Assembly: GCF_032380675.1 (NCBI RefSeq)
Contig: NZ_JAWDIX010000002.1
Coordinates: 248,001-312,000, forward strand
Source: Anaerolentibacter hominis
Lineage (GTDB): Bacteria > Bacillota > Clostridia > Lachnospirales > Lachnospiraceae
Direction of reading: 5' to 3'
DNA: 64,000 bases
In this document: piece by piece, positions 24,384 through 32,553 of the stretch
Numbering within the stretch: the stretch's first letter is position 1
Layout: every line of letters begins with the position of its first letter
The notes under the pieces: model-generated
Database searches by the model: none
The model's input: the letters and a program-made list of their open reading frames with translations, nothing else
What the model was told of the DNA's origin: nothing
Made by a program: the position numbers and the translations under genes

Positions 24384-24728
24384 GTGACAGATTCTCTGGT
24401 AAAAAAATATATACCGATGACAGAGACTACCTATTATACGCTGCTGGCAGTAATAATACCCCGGCATGGATATGCGATCATGCAGTTTGTGAAGCAGCTG
24501 ACGCAGGGACGTATCTGTCTTGGTACAGGAACACTTTATACCATGGTAGGCCGCCTGGTGGACGATGAGATGATTCAGATTGTCTCAGAAGAAGGGGGCA
24601 GAAAGACTTATCAGATTACAGAGATGGGACGGAGCTTCCTGGAGCAGGAAACCAGCCGGCTGGCGAATCAGCTGGAAAACGGCAGAGAAATCCTGCTGCA
24701 GGGCGGAGGTAAAGCAGAAGAAAATTAA
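24384..24728 (+). CDS. PadR-family transcriptional regulator
   Basis: 114-residue winged-helix regulator. Start GTG 24384, with AAAGGGGATGAG upstream. Residues about 12-90 hold the PadR fold: TETTYYTLLAVIIPRHGYAIMQ, then TGTLYTMVGRLVDDEMIQ and EGGRKTYQITEMGRSFL, ending in a short dimerisation helix. The perfect palindrome overlapping its transcription start suggests autoregulation. It precedes a DUF2812 gene and an ABC exporter; PadR-DUF2812 pairs recur in Firmicutes and often respond to membrane-active drugs (inference). Confidence 0.92.
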   Translation: MTDSLVKKYIPMTETTYYTLLAVIIPRHGYAIMQFVKQLTQGRICLGTGTLYTMVGRLVDDEMIQIVSEEGGRKTYQITEMGRSFLEQETSRLANQLENGREILLQGGGKAEEN

Positions 24729-24814
24729 CGACATGGAAAATCAGATCATTTTTGAGGAAGCTTTATGTTTCAGCTGTTCAGGGCAGAAACTGCAGAAGGT
24801 ACATGGGGGTTACT

Positions 24815-25906
24815 ATGGCGGATCATGAGAGAAAAAAAGTCCTGAAACTCTTTGTCAGCATGAATCAGGAAAAGATGTGGCTGGAAGAGATGGGGACACG
24901 GGGATGGAAATTAAAAAATGTCACCTTGGGCTGTGTGTATACGTTTGAACGGACCACGCCGGCACGCCTGTTTTATGAGGTAGACCGGTTTAACCTTCCT
25001 AAGAACCCGACTCTCCAGGATATCAGACACAAGGAGATCTTTCTGGAGATGGCGAAGGAAATGGGATGGGAGATGATCGCCCACGACGAAGAAATGAATT
25101 ACTATTTCTGTAAGGAATACGCGGAGGGCGATATAAACGAACTGTATAATGATGAGGAATCCCGGCTGTTTCACGCGGAAAAATACAGAAGGCATTATCT
25201 TGAGAAGGCAAACAGCATAACGGGTTGGGCATTATTTATCGGTATATTTCTGATACCATACCATCTGCTGGTACAGAAAGTAGATTGGTTTTACTTCTTT
25301 GTTTTCGTGTATATCGTATTCAGCCTTGTCCTCTCGCGGATGCTGAACCGGGTAGCGAAAATGTACTATCGGGAGATGAAACTGACAAGAGAAGAGTGGC
25401 AGCTGGAGAACGACAGGAGATACTGCAGGACGGCAAGACGTCTGATCCTGACTAACCGTGGCCTGAAGAAGTACCTATCCAAAATGGTCAGGGAGGGATG
25501 GCAGTTAATCGGAATAACACCGCTGAAATACCGCTTTATACGCCAGGAGGCGATTCAGTATTCTTATACGCTGGATTCTAAATACCTGACAAACAGGAGA
25601 TGCCGGGCGAAGGGGATCGGGAAATTCTCCGATTTCAAAGACTGGAGCGGGATGAACAACGACTGGCAGATACAAAGTGTGAAGGACGCGGAGGCAAAGG
25701 GATGGAAATTTGTCTGCGCCCTGGAGAACCGGGCTGTCATATACCGCAGCGAGCCGGATTCAGCACCGGAACCACTGAACGATCCCAAGTATGATAATAA
25801 ACTCCGTTTTATTTCTGTAATCGGCTATGTGGGGGTGATTACCATTATCTCCGGGCTGATTGGCGGGGTGATTGGATATATTCTTGGATCACTGGGGATT
25901 ATTTGA
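24815..25906 (+). CDS. DUF2812 membrane protein
   Basis: 363 residues from ATG 24815 (GGGGG just upstream; ATG 24803 is an alternative). Two similar soluble segments, KVLKLFVSMNQEKMWLEEMGTRGWKLKNV near the N-terminus and KKYLSKMVREGWQLIGI with NNDWQIQSVKDAEAKGW in the middle, are the DUF2812 signature. Two hydrophobic stretches lie near residues 138-180 and one at the C-terminus (about 338-362). The function is unknown; the family is nearly always encoded beside a PadR regulator, as here, and may sense or support transport at the membrane. Confidence 0.85.
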   Translation: MADHERKKVLKLFVSMNQEKMWLEEMGTRGWKLKNVTLGCVYTFERTTPARLFYEVDRFNLPKNPTLQDIRHKEIFLEMAKEMGWEMIAHDEEMNYYFCKEYAEGDINELYNDEESRLFHAEKYRRHYLEKANSITGWALFIGIFLIPYHLLVQKVDWFYFFVFVYIVFSLVLSRMLNRVAKMYYREMKLTREEWQLENDRRYCRTARRLILTNRGLKKYLSKMVREGWQLIGITPLKYRFIRQEAIQYSYTLDSKYLTNRRCRAKGIGKFSDFKDWSGMNNDWQIQSVKDAEAKGWKFVCALENRAVIYRSEPDSAPEPLNDPKYDNKLRFISVIGYVGVITIISGLIGGVIGYILGSLGII

Positions 25907-25955
25907 TACTTTAATACAATCGAAATAGTATGACTGGGATGGAGGAAAGAATGAG

Positions 25956-26876
25956 ATGAAACTGGAAGTAAAAGAGATTTATAAGAAGTTTGGTGATAAA
26001 GAAATTCTTCATGGAATTTCATTTGAGGCAGAAAGCGGGCGGGCGTTGGGCCTGCTGGGAAGAAACGGCGCCGGGAAGACCACAACCATGCGTATCCTGA
26101 TGGATGTATTTAAAAGCAATGGAGGGGAGATTCTGCTGGATGGAAAGCCCTTTGTTCCCTCGAAACACAAAATCGGCTATCTGCCGGAAGAGCGGGGGCT
26201 TTACCCAAAACGGACTGTTGCGGATCAGATGATTTATCTTGCCAGACTGCGGGGTTTCACAAAATCCCAGGCTCAGGCCGGGATGAAGAAATGGCTGAAC
26301 CGTATGGAGATCAGCGAATACGAGAACAGGAAGCTGGAGACTCTTTCGAAAGGAAATCAGCAGAAAGTCCAGCTGGCAGCAACGCTGGTATGTGATCCGG
26401 AAATTGTTATTCTGGACGAACCCTTCAGCGGTCTTGACCCGGTCAACTCCCAGATCCTTAAGGATGTAGTTGCAGAGCTGATCGAGGCAGGAAAGATTGT
26501 GATTTTCTCAAGCCATCAGATGAGCTATGTGGAAGAATTCTGCGATGAGATTGCCATAATCAATCACGGTGACGTAGCTTTAAAAGGCGAATTAAAGGAG
26601 ATCAAAAAGGAATATGGAAAGGACCGGCTGATTCTCTCGGCGGAGAATTACAGTCTGGCGGAATTAAAGGAGAAGCTGGAACACTTTGCGGCTGACCTGG
26701 TACAGGTAGAAAGTATCAAACGGGATTTCCTGGTCCTGGAATTAAGGCAGGGGGCTTCACGCAGGCGGCTGCTGGAGGCGGTGAACGCACAGGACATTGA
26801 GATAGAGCATTTCGGAATCTACGAACCTTCTCTGAACGACATATTCGTGGCACGGGTAGGGGAAGAGAGTGAGTAA
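25956..26876 (+). CDS. ABC transporter ATP-binding protein (NatA-like)
   Basis: 306 residues. Walker A GRNGAGKTT at residues 35-43, Q-loop at YLPEERGLYP, signature LSKGNQQKVQ, Walker B VILDEPFSGLDP, and a C-terminal DUF4162-type extension typical of NatA/drug-export ATPases. It couples ATP hydrolysis to the permease at 27219-28490. GGAGGAAA precedes the ATG at 25956. The two ABC genes are separated by 342 bases of repeats instead of the usual few bases, which may uncouple their expression. Confidence 0.93.
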   Translation: MKLEVKEIYKKFGDKEILHGISFEAESGRALGLLGRNGAGKTTTMRILMDVFKSNGGEILLDGKPFVPSKHKIGYLPEERGLYPKRTVADQMIYLARLRGFTKSQAQAGMKKWLNRMEISEYENRKLETLSKGNQQKVQLAATLVCDPEIVILDEPFSGLDPVNSQILKDVVAELIEAGKIVIFSSHQMSYVEEFCDEIAIINHGDVALKGELKEIKKEYGKDRLILSAENYSLAELKEKLEHFAADLVQVESIKRDFLVLELRQGASRRRLLEAVNAQDIEIEHFGIYEPSLNDIFVARVGEESE

Positions 26877-26883
26877 GGGATAG

Positions 26884-26988
26884 GAAGAGTGAAGAGTGAA
26901 AAATGAAGAATGAAGAGTGAAGAGTGAAAAATGAAGAGTGAAGAGTGAAGAATGAAGAGTGAAGAATGAAGAGTGAAGAATGAATAAT
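26884..26988. repeat. Heptanucleotide tandem repeat, 15 units
   Basis: Fifteen consecutive 7-base units, mostly GAAGAGT or GAAGAAT with a few GAAAAAT and a final GAATAAT. It starts 8 bases after the stop of the ABC ATPase gene. Purine-rich on the plus strand, and liable to copy-number slippage. Confidence 0.93.
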
Positions 26989-26996
26989 GTAAGGCG

Positions 26997-27070
26997 GTGA
27001 AAGCTGCGGCGAAGCCGCAGGTGAAAATGTTCCTTCGGAACAGTGAAAATCGCACTATGTGCGAGTGAAA
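26997..27070 (+). repeat. GTGAAA-hairpin module, copy 1 (three hairpins)
   Basis: Four GTGAAA words (26997, 27021, 27043, 27065) alternate with three hairpins: CTGCGGC/GCCGCAG (27004-27020), TGTTCC/GGAACA (27028-27042) and TCGCAC/GTGCGA (27050-27064), each with a 3-base loop. It is homologous to 54942-55016, where every stem carries compensating changes. The rest of the gap to 27218 is GA-rich and shows no gene. Confidence 0.9.
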
Positions 27071-27218
27071 AATGGACGGAGAAGGAATGATGAAGAACAC
27101 AGCAAGAATGGGGAATGAAGAAGGAATCGCGAAGAAGGAAGAATGAAGTAAGTATGTGTAACGAAAATAAAGATGCTATTGTTGACGATAAATGTTGTGA
27201 TTGGGGAGTGAGTGAATC

Positions 27219-28490
27219 ATGAAGAAATTTCTAGTTGTTCTGGAATATGAGTTGAAGGAGTATGTGAGAAGCAAGGGCTTTGTGCTGACTACGCTGCTGA
27301 TTGCGGTTCTGGGTGCGGGTATTTTATTTTTACCCCGTATAGTAAATATGTCTGGGCTTCTGGGTACAGGGCCGAAGCAGGAGGCACCGGTGCCGGAGGA
27401 TGAGTCTTCGAAGGATAAAGAGGATGATGAAAAGGCTGACCAGACGCTGCTGCTCTATGATGAAGCCGGCGTTATGAATATGGATTTGTTAAAGAGTCTT
27501 TTCCCGGATTCGGTCTGGGAGGCGGCAGCGGATGAAGATGTGATCCGTGAGAGAGTACAGTCCGGAGAGGTGGCAGCCGGGTTTATCGTAAGGTCTGCGA
27601 CGCAGTACGATTATTATGTCCTGAATAAAGGTATGGGTGATGAAAATAAAGCCCGTTTTGAGACCGCGATGACGACTGTGGCGAGACAGAAATACTGTGA
27701 AGACAATGGACTGGACTATGACGAGGTGGAGGCGCTGTTCTCCCAGCAGATTGTTTCTAATGATCTGGTGCTTGGCAAGGATTCGGGACAGAACTACTGG
27801 TACAGTTACGCTCTGGTTATTCTTGTCTTTATGCTGATCGTATTCTACGGCCAGATGATAGCGGTGTCGGTAACGAATGAAAAGAGCAACCGTTCCATCG
27901 AGGTGCTGGTGACTACCACCACGCCCAACAGCCTGCTGTTCGGCAAGGTGATTGCAGGAGCAATCGCCAGCCTCTGCCAGGTGGGACTGATCATGGGATC
28001 TATTTTGATTTCCTATGCGGTAAACCGTGACGTATGGGGCGGCATGCTGGATATGATATTTATGATTCCGGGATCTGTACTGATCACCTTTGCTTTCTTT
28101 GGCCTGGGCGGTTTCCTGTTCTACGCCTTCCTCTACGGAGCGGTGGGAGCCCTGGTGTCCAAGACAGAGGATATCAGCAAGAGCTCCGGCGGCCTGATGA
28201 TGCTGATTATGATTGTATATTTCATCGTACTCTTCCAGTTGACGAATGTGGATGGTGTTGCGATGAAAGTGCTGTCCTTCCTGCCGTTCAGTTCCTACAG
28301 CGCCATGTTTGTGCGTATTGCCATGGGAAGCGTGCAGGTATGGGAGGTTATCGTCTCCTATGTCATACTCCTGGCATCCATATTCGGAGCCGGATTCCTG
28401 GGAGCCAGGATCTACCGTATGGGAACACTTCGGTATGGCAATCCGATTAAATTTACTACAGCCCTGAAAGATATGAAGAAATCAAATTAG
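27219..28490 (+). CDS. ABC transporter permease (NatB-like)
   Basis: 423 residues of the ABC-2 / NatB type. One N-terminal membrane helix (about 21-43) is followed by a large extracytoplasmic domain with an acidic stretch (EDESSKDKEDDEKAD near residue 60), then five helices from about residue 195 (LVILVFMLIVFYGQMIA, VGLIMGSILISYAV and others). EKSNRSIEVLVTTTTPNSLLFGKV is the conserved cytoplasmic coupling region. With the upstream ATPase it forms an exporter, perhaps of sodium, peptides or drugs. A good terminator follows. Confidence 0.9.
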   Translation: MKKFLVVLEYELKEYVRSKGFVLTTLLIAVLGAGILFLPRIVNMSGLLGTGPKQEAPVPEDESSKDKEDDEKADQTLLLYDEAGVMNMDLLKSLFPDSVWEAAADEDVIRERVQSGEVAAGFIVRSATQYDYYVLNKGMGDENKARFETAMTTVARQKYCEDNGLDYDEVEALFSQQIVSNDLVLGKDSGQNYWYSYALVILVFMLIVFYGQMIAVSVTNEKSNRSIEVLVTTTTPNSLLFGKVIAGAIASLCQVGLIMGSILISYAVNRDVWGGMLDMIFMIPGSVLITFAFFGLGGFLFYAFLYGAVGALVSKTEDISKSSGGLMMLIMIVYFIVLFQLTNVDGVAMKVLSFLPFSSYSAMFVRIAMGSVQVWEVIVSYVILLASIFGAGFLGARIYRMGTLRYGNPIKFTTALKDMKKSN

Positions 28491-28501
28491 CTTTATGGCA
28501 G

Positions 28502-28548
28502 ACAGCCGTTGCCGGGGATACTTTCCCTGTCAACGGCTGTTGTTTTGT
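28502..28548 (+). terminator. Terminator after the ABC permease
   Basis: 10-bp stem ACAGCCGTTG / CAACGGCTGT (28502-28511, 28531-28540) followed by TGTTTTG. Confidence 0.85.
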
Positions 28549-28584
28549 ATGGAAAGTTCCGGCACAAAAGAAAACGGAAAAATA

Positions 28585-28613
28585 TTGATAATATAAGTAA
28601 ATTCGGCTATGAT
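28585..28613 (+). promoter_or_regulatory. Promoter of the PatB-like aminotransferase gene
   Basis: TTGATA (28585-28590), 17-base spacer, TATGAT (28608-28613). Confidence 0.65.
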
Positions 28614-28667
28614 ACGTTTATGTGGTATTTTGTCACAGCATCGGATGGAATGGGGAGGAAAGAGAGT

Positions 28668-29843
28668 ATGCAGTATAATTTTGATGAGATTATAGACCGG
28701 TCAAATACCGGTTCTTTAAAATACGATTTTAAGAAGGACCGGGGAATGCCGGAGGATGTCATACCCATGTGGGTGGCAGATATGGATTTCAGATCCCCGA
28801 AGGAAGTGAGGGACGCTGTTGTAAGGTCCGCGGAACATGGCATCTTCGGGTATTCTGAGGCGACCGGAGCGTATACGGATGCGGTGAGGAACTGGTATCG
28901 TACCCGGTTTGGCTGGGATATCCGGCCGGAGTGGATGGTCCGGACGCCCGGTATTGTGTTCGCAATCGCGATGGCAATCCGTGCCTTTACCCGTAAAGGG
29001 GACGGCGTGCTGATCCAGCAGCCGGTGTACTATCCATTCTCAGCCTGCATTGAGAAGAATGAACGCAGGCTGGTGAATAACGCACTGCGGTATGAAGACG
29101 GCAGATACTCCATGGATTTTGAAGATATGGAGCGGAAGATAACAGAGGAAAACGTAAAGCTGTTCCTGCTCTGCAGCCCTCACAACCCGGTGGGAAGGGT
29201 TTGGTCTGAGGAAGAGCTGAAGAGGGCCGGGGAAATCTGTCTGCGTCATGGCGTAGTCGTGGTTTCCGACGAGATTCACTCTGACTTTGTGTGGGGAGAT
29301 CGAAAGCATGTGATGTTCGGGAATATTTCCCCGGAACTGAGAGATATATCTGTCACCTGCACCGCGCCCAGCAAGACCTTTAATATTGCCGGCCTGCAGG
29401 TTTCCAATATATTCATACCGAATGAAACACTGAGGGCAGCTTTTGAGACCGAGATGGAAAAAACCGGCTACAGCCAGTTGAATCAGCTGGGAATGGCAGC
29501 GGCGGCAGCAGCCTATGAAAAGGGCGGCGAGTGGCTTTCGCAAGTGAAGGAGTATCTGGAAAAGAACCTGGAATTTGTTAGAAATTTTGTGAAGGATAGA
29601 CTGCCTGAGCTGTGCATGGCGGAGCCAGAGGGAACTTATCTGGTGTGGCTGGACTTTAATCATCTGTCATTGACGCGGGAACAGAGAGATGAATTAATCG
29701 TGGGCAGGGCAAAGCTATGGCTGGATGAAGGTGATATATTCGGAGCCGGGGGAGAAGGATTTGAACGGTTTAATATTGCATGTCCCCGACAGATTCTGGA
29801 GCAGGCATTCCTGTCTCTGGAAAAAGCATTGAGAAACCGGTAA
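28668..29843 (+). CDS. PLP-dependent MalY/PatB-type aminotransferase or cystathionine beta-lyase
   Basis: 391 residues from ATG 28668 (GGGGAGGAAAG upstream). Fold type I, MalY/PatB subgroup: DEIIDRSNTGSLKYD and PMWVADMDF at the N-terminus, CSPHNPVGRVW, SDEIHSDFVW, and the PLP lysine in TAPSKTFNIAGLQ. Such enzymes cleave cystathionine or cysteine C-S bonds (beta-lyase) and may have aminotransferase activity. Probably cytoplasmic and involved in methionine or sulfur metabolism. Its last 74 bases overlap the convergent HD-domain gene. Confidence 0.93.
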   Translation: MQYNFDEIIDRSNTGSLKYDFKKDRGMPEDVIPMWVADMDFRSPKEVRDAVVRSAEHGIFGYSEATGAYTDAVRNWYRTRFGWDIRPEWMVRTPGIVFAIAMAIRAFTRKGDGVLIQQPVYYPFSACIEKNERRLVNNALRYEDGRYSMDFEDMERKITEENVKLFLLCSPHNPVGRVWSEEELKRAGEICLRHGVVVVSDEIHSDFVWGDRKHVMFGNISPELRDISVTCTAPSKTFNIAGLQVSNIFIPNETLRAAFETEMEKTGYSQLNQLGMAAAAAAYEKGGEWLSQVKEYLEKNLEFVRNFVKDRLPELCMAEPEGTYLVWLDFNHLSLTREQRDELIVGRAKLWLDEGDIFGAGGEGFERFNIACPRQILEQAFLSLEKALRNR

Positions 29844-30393
29844 AGAATTCAGGCTGGAGACGGGAGGCGGCACTGACATATTTGCTGCGCCGCACCCGGT
29901 CGGCCTCAGTGACGGTGTCAAGACGGGTTAAGTCACAGTTATGGGCCAGATCGGCTAATTTTACAATAGATGCACGGGGATTACAGGCTACTCTTTCAAT
30001 ATAATCGGAGTAGCTTTCTTCCTGCCTGCGGGTGAGTACCTGTATGATTTGAACACAGGATTCCGGAATTCCGGCGTTCCTTAAGTTCTGTACCGTGAGA
30101 GAGGTATCCTCCAGCACGTCGTGAAGCAGGGCGGCGATGGAAAGTTCCAGGTCATCCGCTGTATACACGATGAGGGGAGCATGCTTGAGATAATGGAGAT
30201 CCTTCAGACGTTCGTCGGAGGGGCTGATGTGATTGACAATACGGCAGACGGCCAGAGGATGAGCATAATAAGGCTTCCCGCCCTTATCGGTCTGGCCTGC
30301 ATGGGCAGACATGGATAGTTCAAGAGCAGTCTGCAGCCTGTCGGTGAGAATACGGCTGCAATCATCCAAAACACCACGAAATTCAATCTGCAT
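29770..30393 (-). CDS. HD-domain phosphohydrolase resembling (p)ppGpp hydrolases
   Basis: 207 residues. The HD layout of RelA/SpoT and MESH1-type hydrolases is visible: KGGKPYYAHPLAV with the first His, AALLHDVLEDTSL with the HD pair and ED, and VKLADLAHNCDLTRL with the last metal Asp. Only the hydrolase half is present (no synthetase or TGS domain), so it could be a small alarmone hydrolase or act on another nucleotide. AGGAGGTCAC precedes the ATG. Its C-terminal 24 codons and stop lie inside the coding region of the convergent patB-like gene. Confidence 0.87.
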   Translation of the reverse strand: MQIEFRGVLDDCSRILTDRLQTALELSMSAHAGQTDKGGKPYYAHPLAVCRIVNHISPSDERLKDLHYLKHAPLIVYTADDLELSIAALLHDVLEDTSLTVQNLRNAGIPESCVQIIQVLTRRQEESYSDYIERVACNPRASIVKLADLAHNCDLTRLDTVTEADRVRRSKYVSAASRLQPEFFTGFSMLFPETGMPAPESVGDMQY

Positions 30394-30596
30394 TTGTGAC
30401 CTCCTGGCGGGAAAATGAATGTTTACATTGATTATACAAGCTCTTTTTATTCTGCTTACAGTATACGGCCTTCGGCGGATAAAATCAATTCCTGAAATTA
30501 GATTCTGTAAAGTCAGAACATTTTATACTCCATTCCGGAGCATTGCGGCGGGGCGAAGAAAAATCAACTTAAAAGAGAAGAAAGGACAATGATACA

Positions 30597-31151
30597 ATGA
30601 GTGAAATTTACATAGACCGGACCTTATACACAACGAAACCGGACAATGGGGATCAGAGACTTTCTAAGGAAATGTCGACCTATAAACTTCTGGAGGAGCT
30701 GGAGATTGACTTTATCAGAGTGGATCATGGCGCTGCGGGCACGATTGAAGACTGCCTGGAGGTGGAAAAGCTTCTGGGAACGGACATCTGCAAAAACTTG
30801 TTTTTGTGCAACCGGCAGGAAACGAAATTTTACCTTCTGATGATGCCGGGCGAGAAACCATTTAAAACAAAAGAATTGTCAGGACAGATCGGGTCCTCCA
30901 GGCTTTCTTTCGCTAAAGCGGAGTATATGGAACAGTTTTTACATATTACGCCGGGATCAGTGAGCGTAATGGGACTAATGAACGATAAAGAGAATAAAGT
31001 GCAGCTTCTGATCGACCAGGATATATTAAGACAGGAGTATATCGGCTGCCATCCCTGTGTGAATACCAGCAGCATGAAACTGAAAACAAAAGATATTGTG
31101 GAGAAATTTCTTCCTGCGGTTCATCACAGCCCGATTCTGGTGGAACTGTAA
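30597..31151 (+). CDS. YbaK/ProX-type aminoacyl-tRNA deacylase
   Basis: 184 residues. The YbaK/aminoacyl-tRNA editing fold: YKLLEELEIDFIRVDHGAAGTIEDC near the N-terminus, ICKNLFLCNRQETKFYLLMMPG with the conserved Lys, SFAKAEYMEQFLHITPGSVSVMGLM, and EYIGCHPCVNTSSMKLKTKDI near the C-terminus. These match free-standing ProXp/PrdX deacylases that hydrolyse mischarged Ala- or Cys-tRNA(Pro). It is cytoplasmic. GAAAGGAC lies about 9 bases before the ATG. Confidence 0.9.
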   Translation: MSEIYIDRTLYTTKPDNGDQRLSKEMSTYKLLEELEIDFIRVDHGAAGTIEDCLEVEKLLGTDICKNLFLCNRQETKFYLLMMPGEKPFKTKELSGQIGSSRLSFAKAEYMEQFLHITPGSVSVMGLMNDKENKVQLLIDQDILRQEYIGCHPCVNTSSMKLKTKDIVEKFLPAVHHSPILVEL

Positions 31152-31205
31152 TTCAGGGTCAGGAACTTAATAATGAAAGGAAATACAGAACAGCAGAAAC
31201 CAATA

Positions 31206-31234
31206 TTTACAAGCATTTCACGCAATGCTATACT
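31206..31234 (+). promoter_or_regulatory. Promoter of the MFS transporter gene
   Basis: TTTACA (31206-31211), 17-base spacer, TATACT (31229-31234). Confidence 0.65.
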
Positions 31235-31324
31235 TTTTATGTATCTTTATGCCAGAGACTGCATAAAGAATCAGAACCTTCTGGCATCCAGATTTGTTCT
31301 GAAATGGGAGGAATGGAGATTAAA

Positions 31325-32485
31325 ATGAATAAGAGCAAGAGTAAATGGATTCTGGGGATTGTAACGGTACTGCACTGGTTTTCTCTCTATACATATGTGC
31401 CGTATTTTACCCCGTATATGCAGACATTGGGAGCGATTGCCACGGTGACCGGCATGGCGGCCGGAGCCTATGGATTTTCCCAGATGGTTTTCCGTATTCC
31501 CATCGGAATCGGCGCGGATAAGCTGGGGAGGCAGAAGATATTCATAACGCTGGGTGTGGCGATGTCGGCGGTGGCTTCTCTGGGGATGCGGCTGTTTCCC
31601 AACCCGGTGGCACTGCTTTTCTTCCGGGGGCTTTCCGGACTTTCTGCGGCCAGCTGGGTCTGCTTTCCGATCCTGTTTTCCAGCTATTTCAAGCCGGAAG
31701 ATTCCACAAAGGCCATTGGAAATATCAACGCCATGAATAACTTTGGACGGCTTGCGGCTACGTTTCTGGGCGGAATGGTGGCACAGGCCTTTGGCATGGT
31801 TTCCTCCTTTACCCTGAGTTTTGCCGCGGGAGTGCTGGCAACGATACTCAGCCTTTTTGTGCAGGATATTGAGACGGAACGGGAGCCGCTGGCCTTAAAG
31901 GAGCTGGCTACCGTAGCCAAAAACAAGCCGCTGATTCTGGGCTGTATTCTGGCCTGCTGCCTGCAGTTCATCATGTTTGCCACGGCATTTGCATTTACCT
32001 CTAATGTGGCGGCGGATCTGGGCGCCACGCCGATGCAGCTGAGCATGGTGACAACATTTTTTACGCTTACGAATTTTATTATGTCGCTTTTAGTGGGCGG
32101 CGTGTTTGTCAAGAATTTTGGAGAGAAGCCGGTGATACTGACCGCGTTTCTCATGGTGATACTTTATTGTATTCTGGTTCCTCTGGTCCCTTCCGTCTGG
32201 ATGATCTGTGTCCTGCAGCTGATGGGAGGCTGCAGCAATGGATTGCTGGCCACTATTTTAATGTCCATGTCAGTGCGGACCGTAGAACTATCCAAGAAGA
32301 ATACGGCTATGGGAGCTTATCAGGCAATCTATGGAATTGGAATGACACTGGGGCCAGCTATCATGGGAGGCATTGTAAATGGCTCCGGTTACCGCCTGGG
32401 TTTTCTGATCATGGGAATTATCGCGGCCGCGGCTGTTGTGCTTGTCCTGCTGTTTTATAACAAAGCAGTCTCCCTTAAGAACTAA
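31325..32485 (+). CDS. Major facilitator superfamily transporter
   Basis: 386 residues with about 12 membrane helices. ATG 31325 has GGAG 6 bases upstream; earlier in-frame ATGs (31304, 31313) sit on the ribosome binding sites. Loop 2-3 carries the MFS motif as GIGADKLGRQKI. It resembles sugar-phosphate/drug:H+ antiporter-type MFS proteins, but the substrate is not readable. It has its own promoter and is followed after 68 bases by glutamine synthetase, so a link to nitrogen compound uptake is possible. Confidence 0.88.
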   Translation: MNKSKSKWILGIVTVLHWFSLYTYVPYFTPYMQTLGAIATVTGMAAGAYGFSQMVFRIPIGIGADKLGRQKIFITLGVAMSAVASLGMRLFPNPVALLFFRGLSGLSAASWVCFPILFSSYFKPEDSTKAIGNINAMNNFGRLAATFLGGMVAQAFGMVSSFTLSFAAGVLATILSLFVQDIETEREPLALKELATVAKNKPLILGCILACCLQFIMFATAFAFTSNVAADLGATPMQLSMVTTFFTLTNFIMSLLVGGVFVKNFGEKPVILTAFLMVILYCILVPLVPSVWMICVLQLMGGCSNGLLATILMSMSVRTVELSKKNTAMGAYQAIYGIGMTLGPAIMGGIVNGSGYRLGFLIMGIIAAAAVVLVLLFYNKAVSLKN

Positions 32486-32553
32486 TAACAGTTTCTGAGA
32501 AAGGAAATGTGCCGGCGGGCAGAAGGCGAAAATAGTCCGGCATGGAGAAAATT

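Noticed and set aside
26884..27070. Possible CRISPR array (short repeats at regular spacing)
   Set aside because: The repeated word is only 6 bases (GTGAAA), the spacers are palindromes shared with a second locus, and no cas genes are present.
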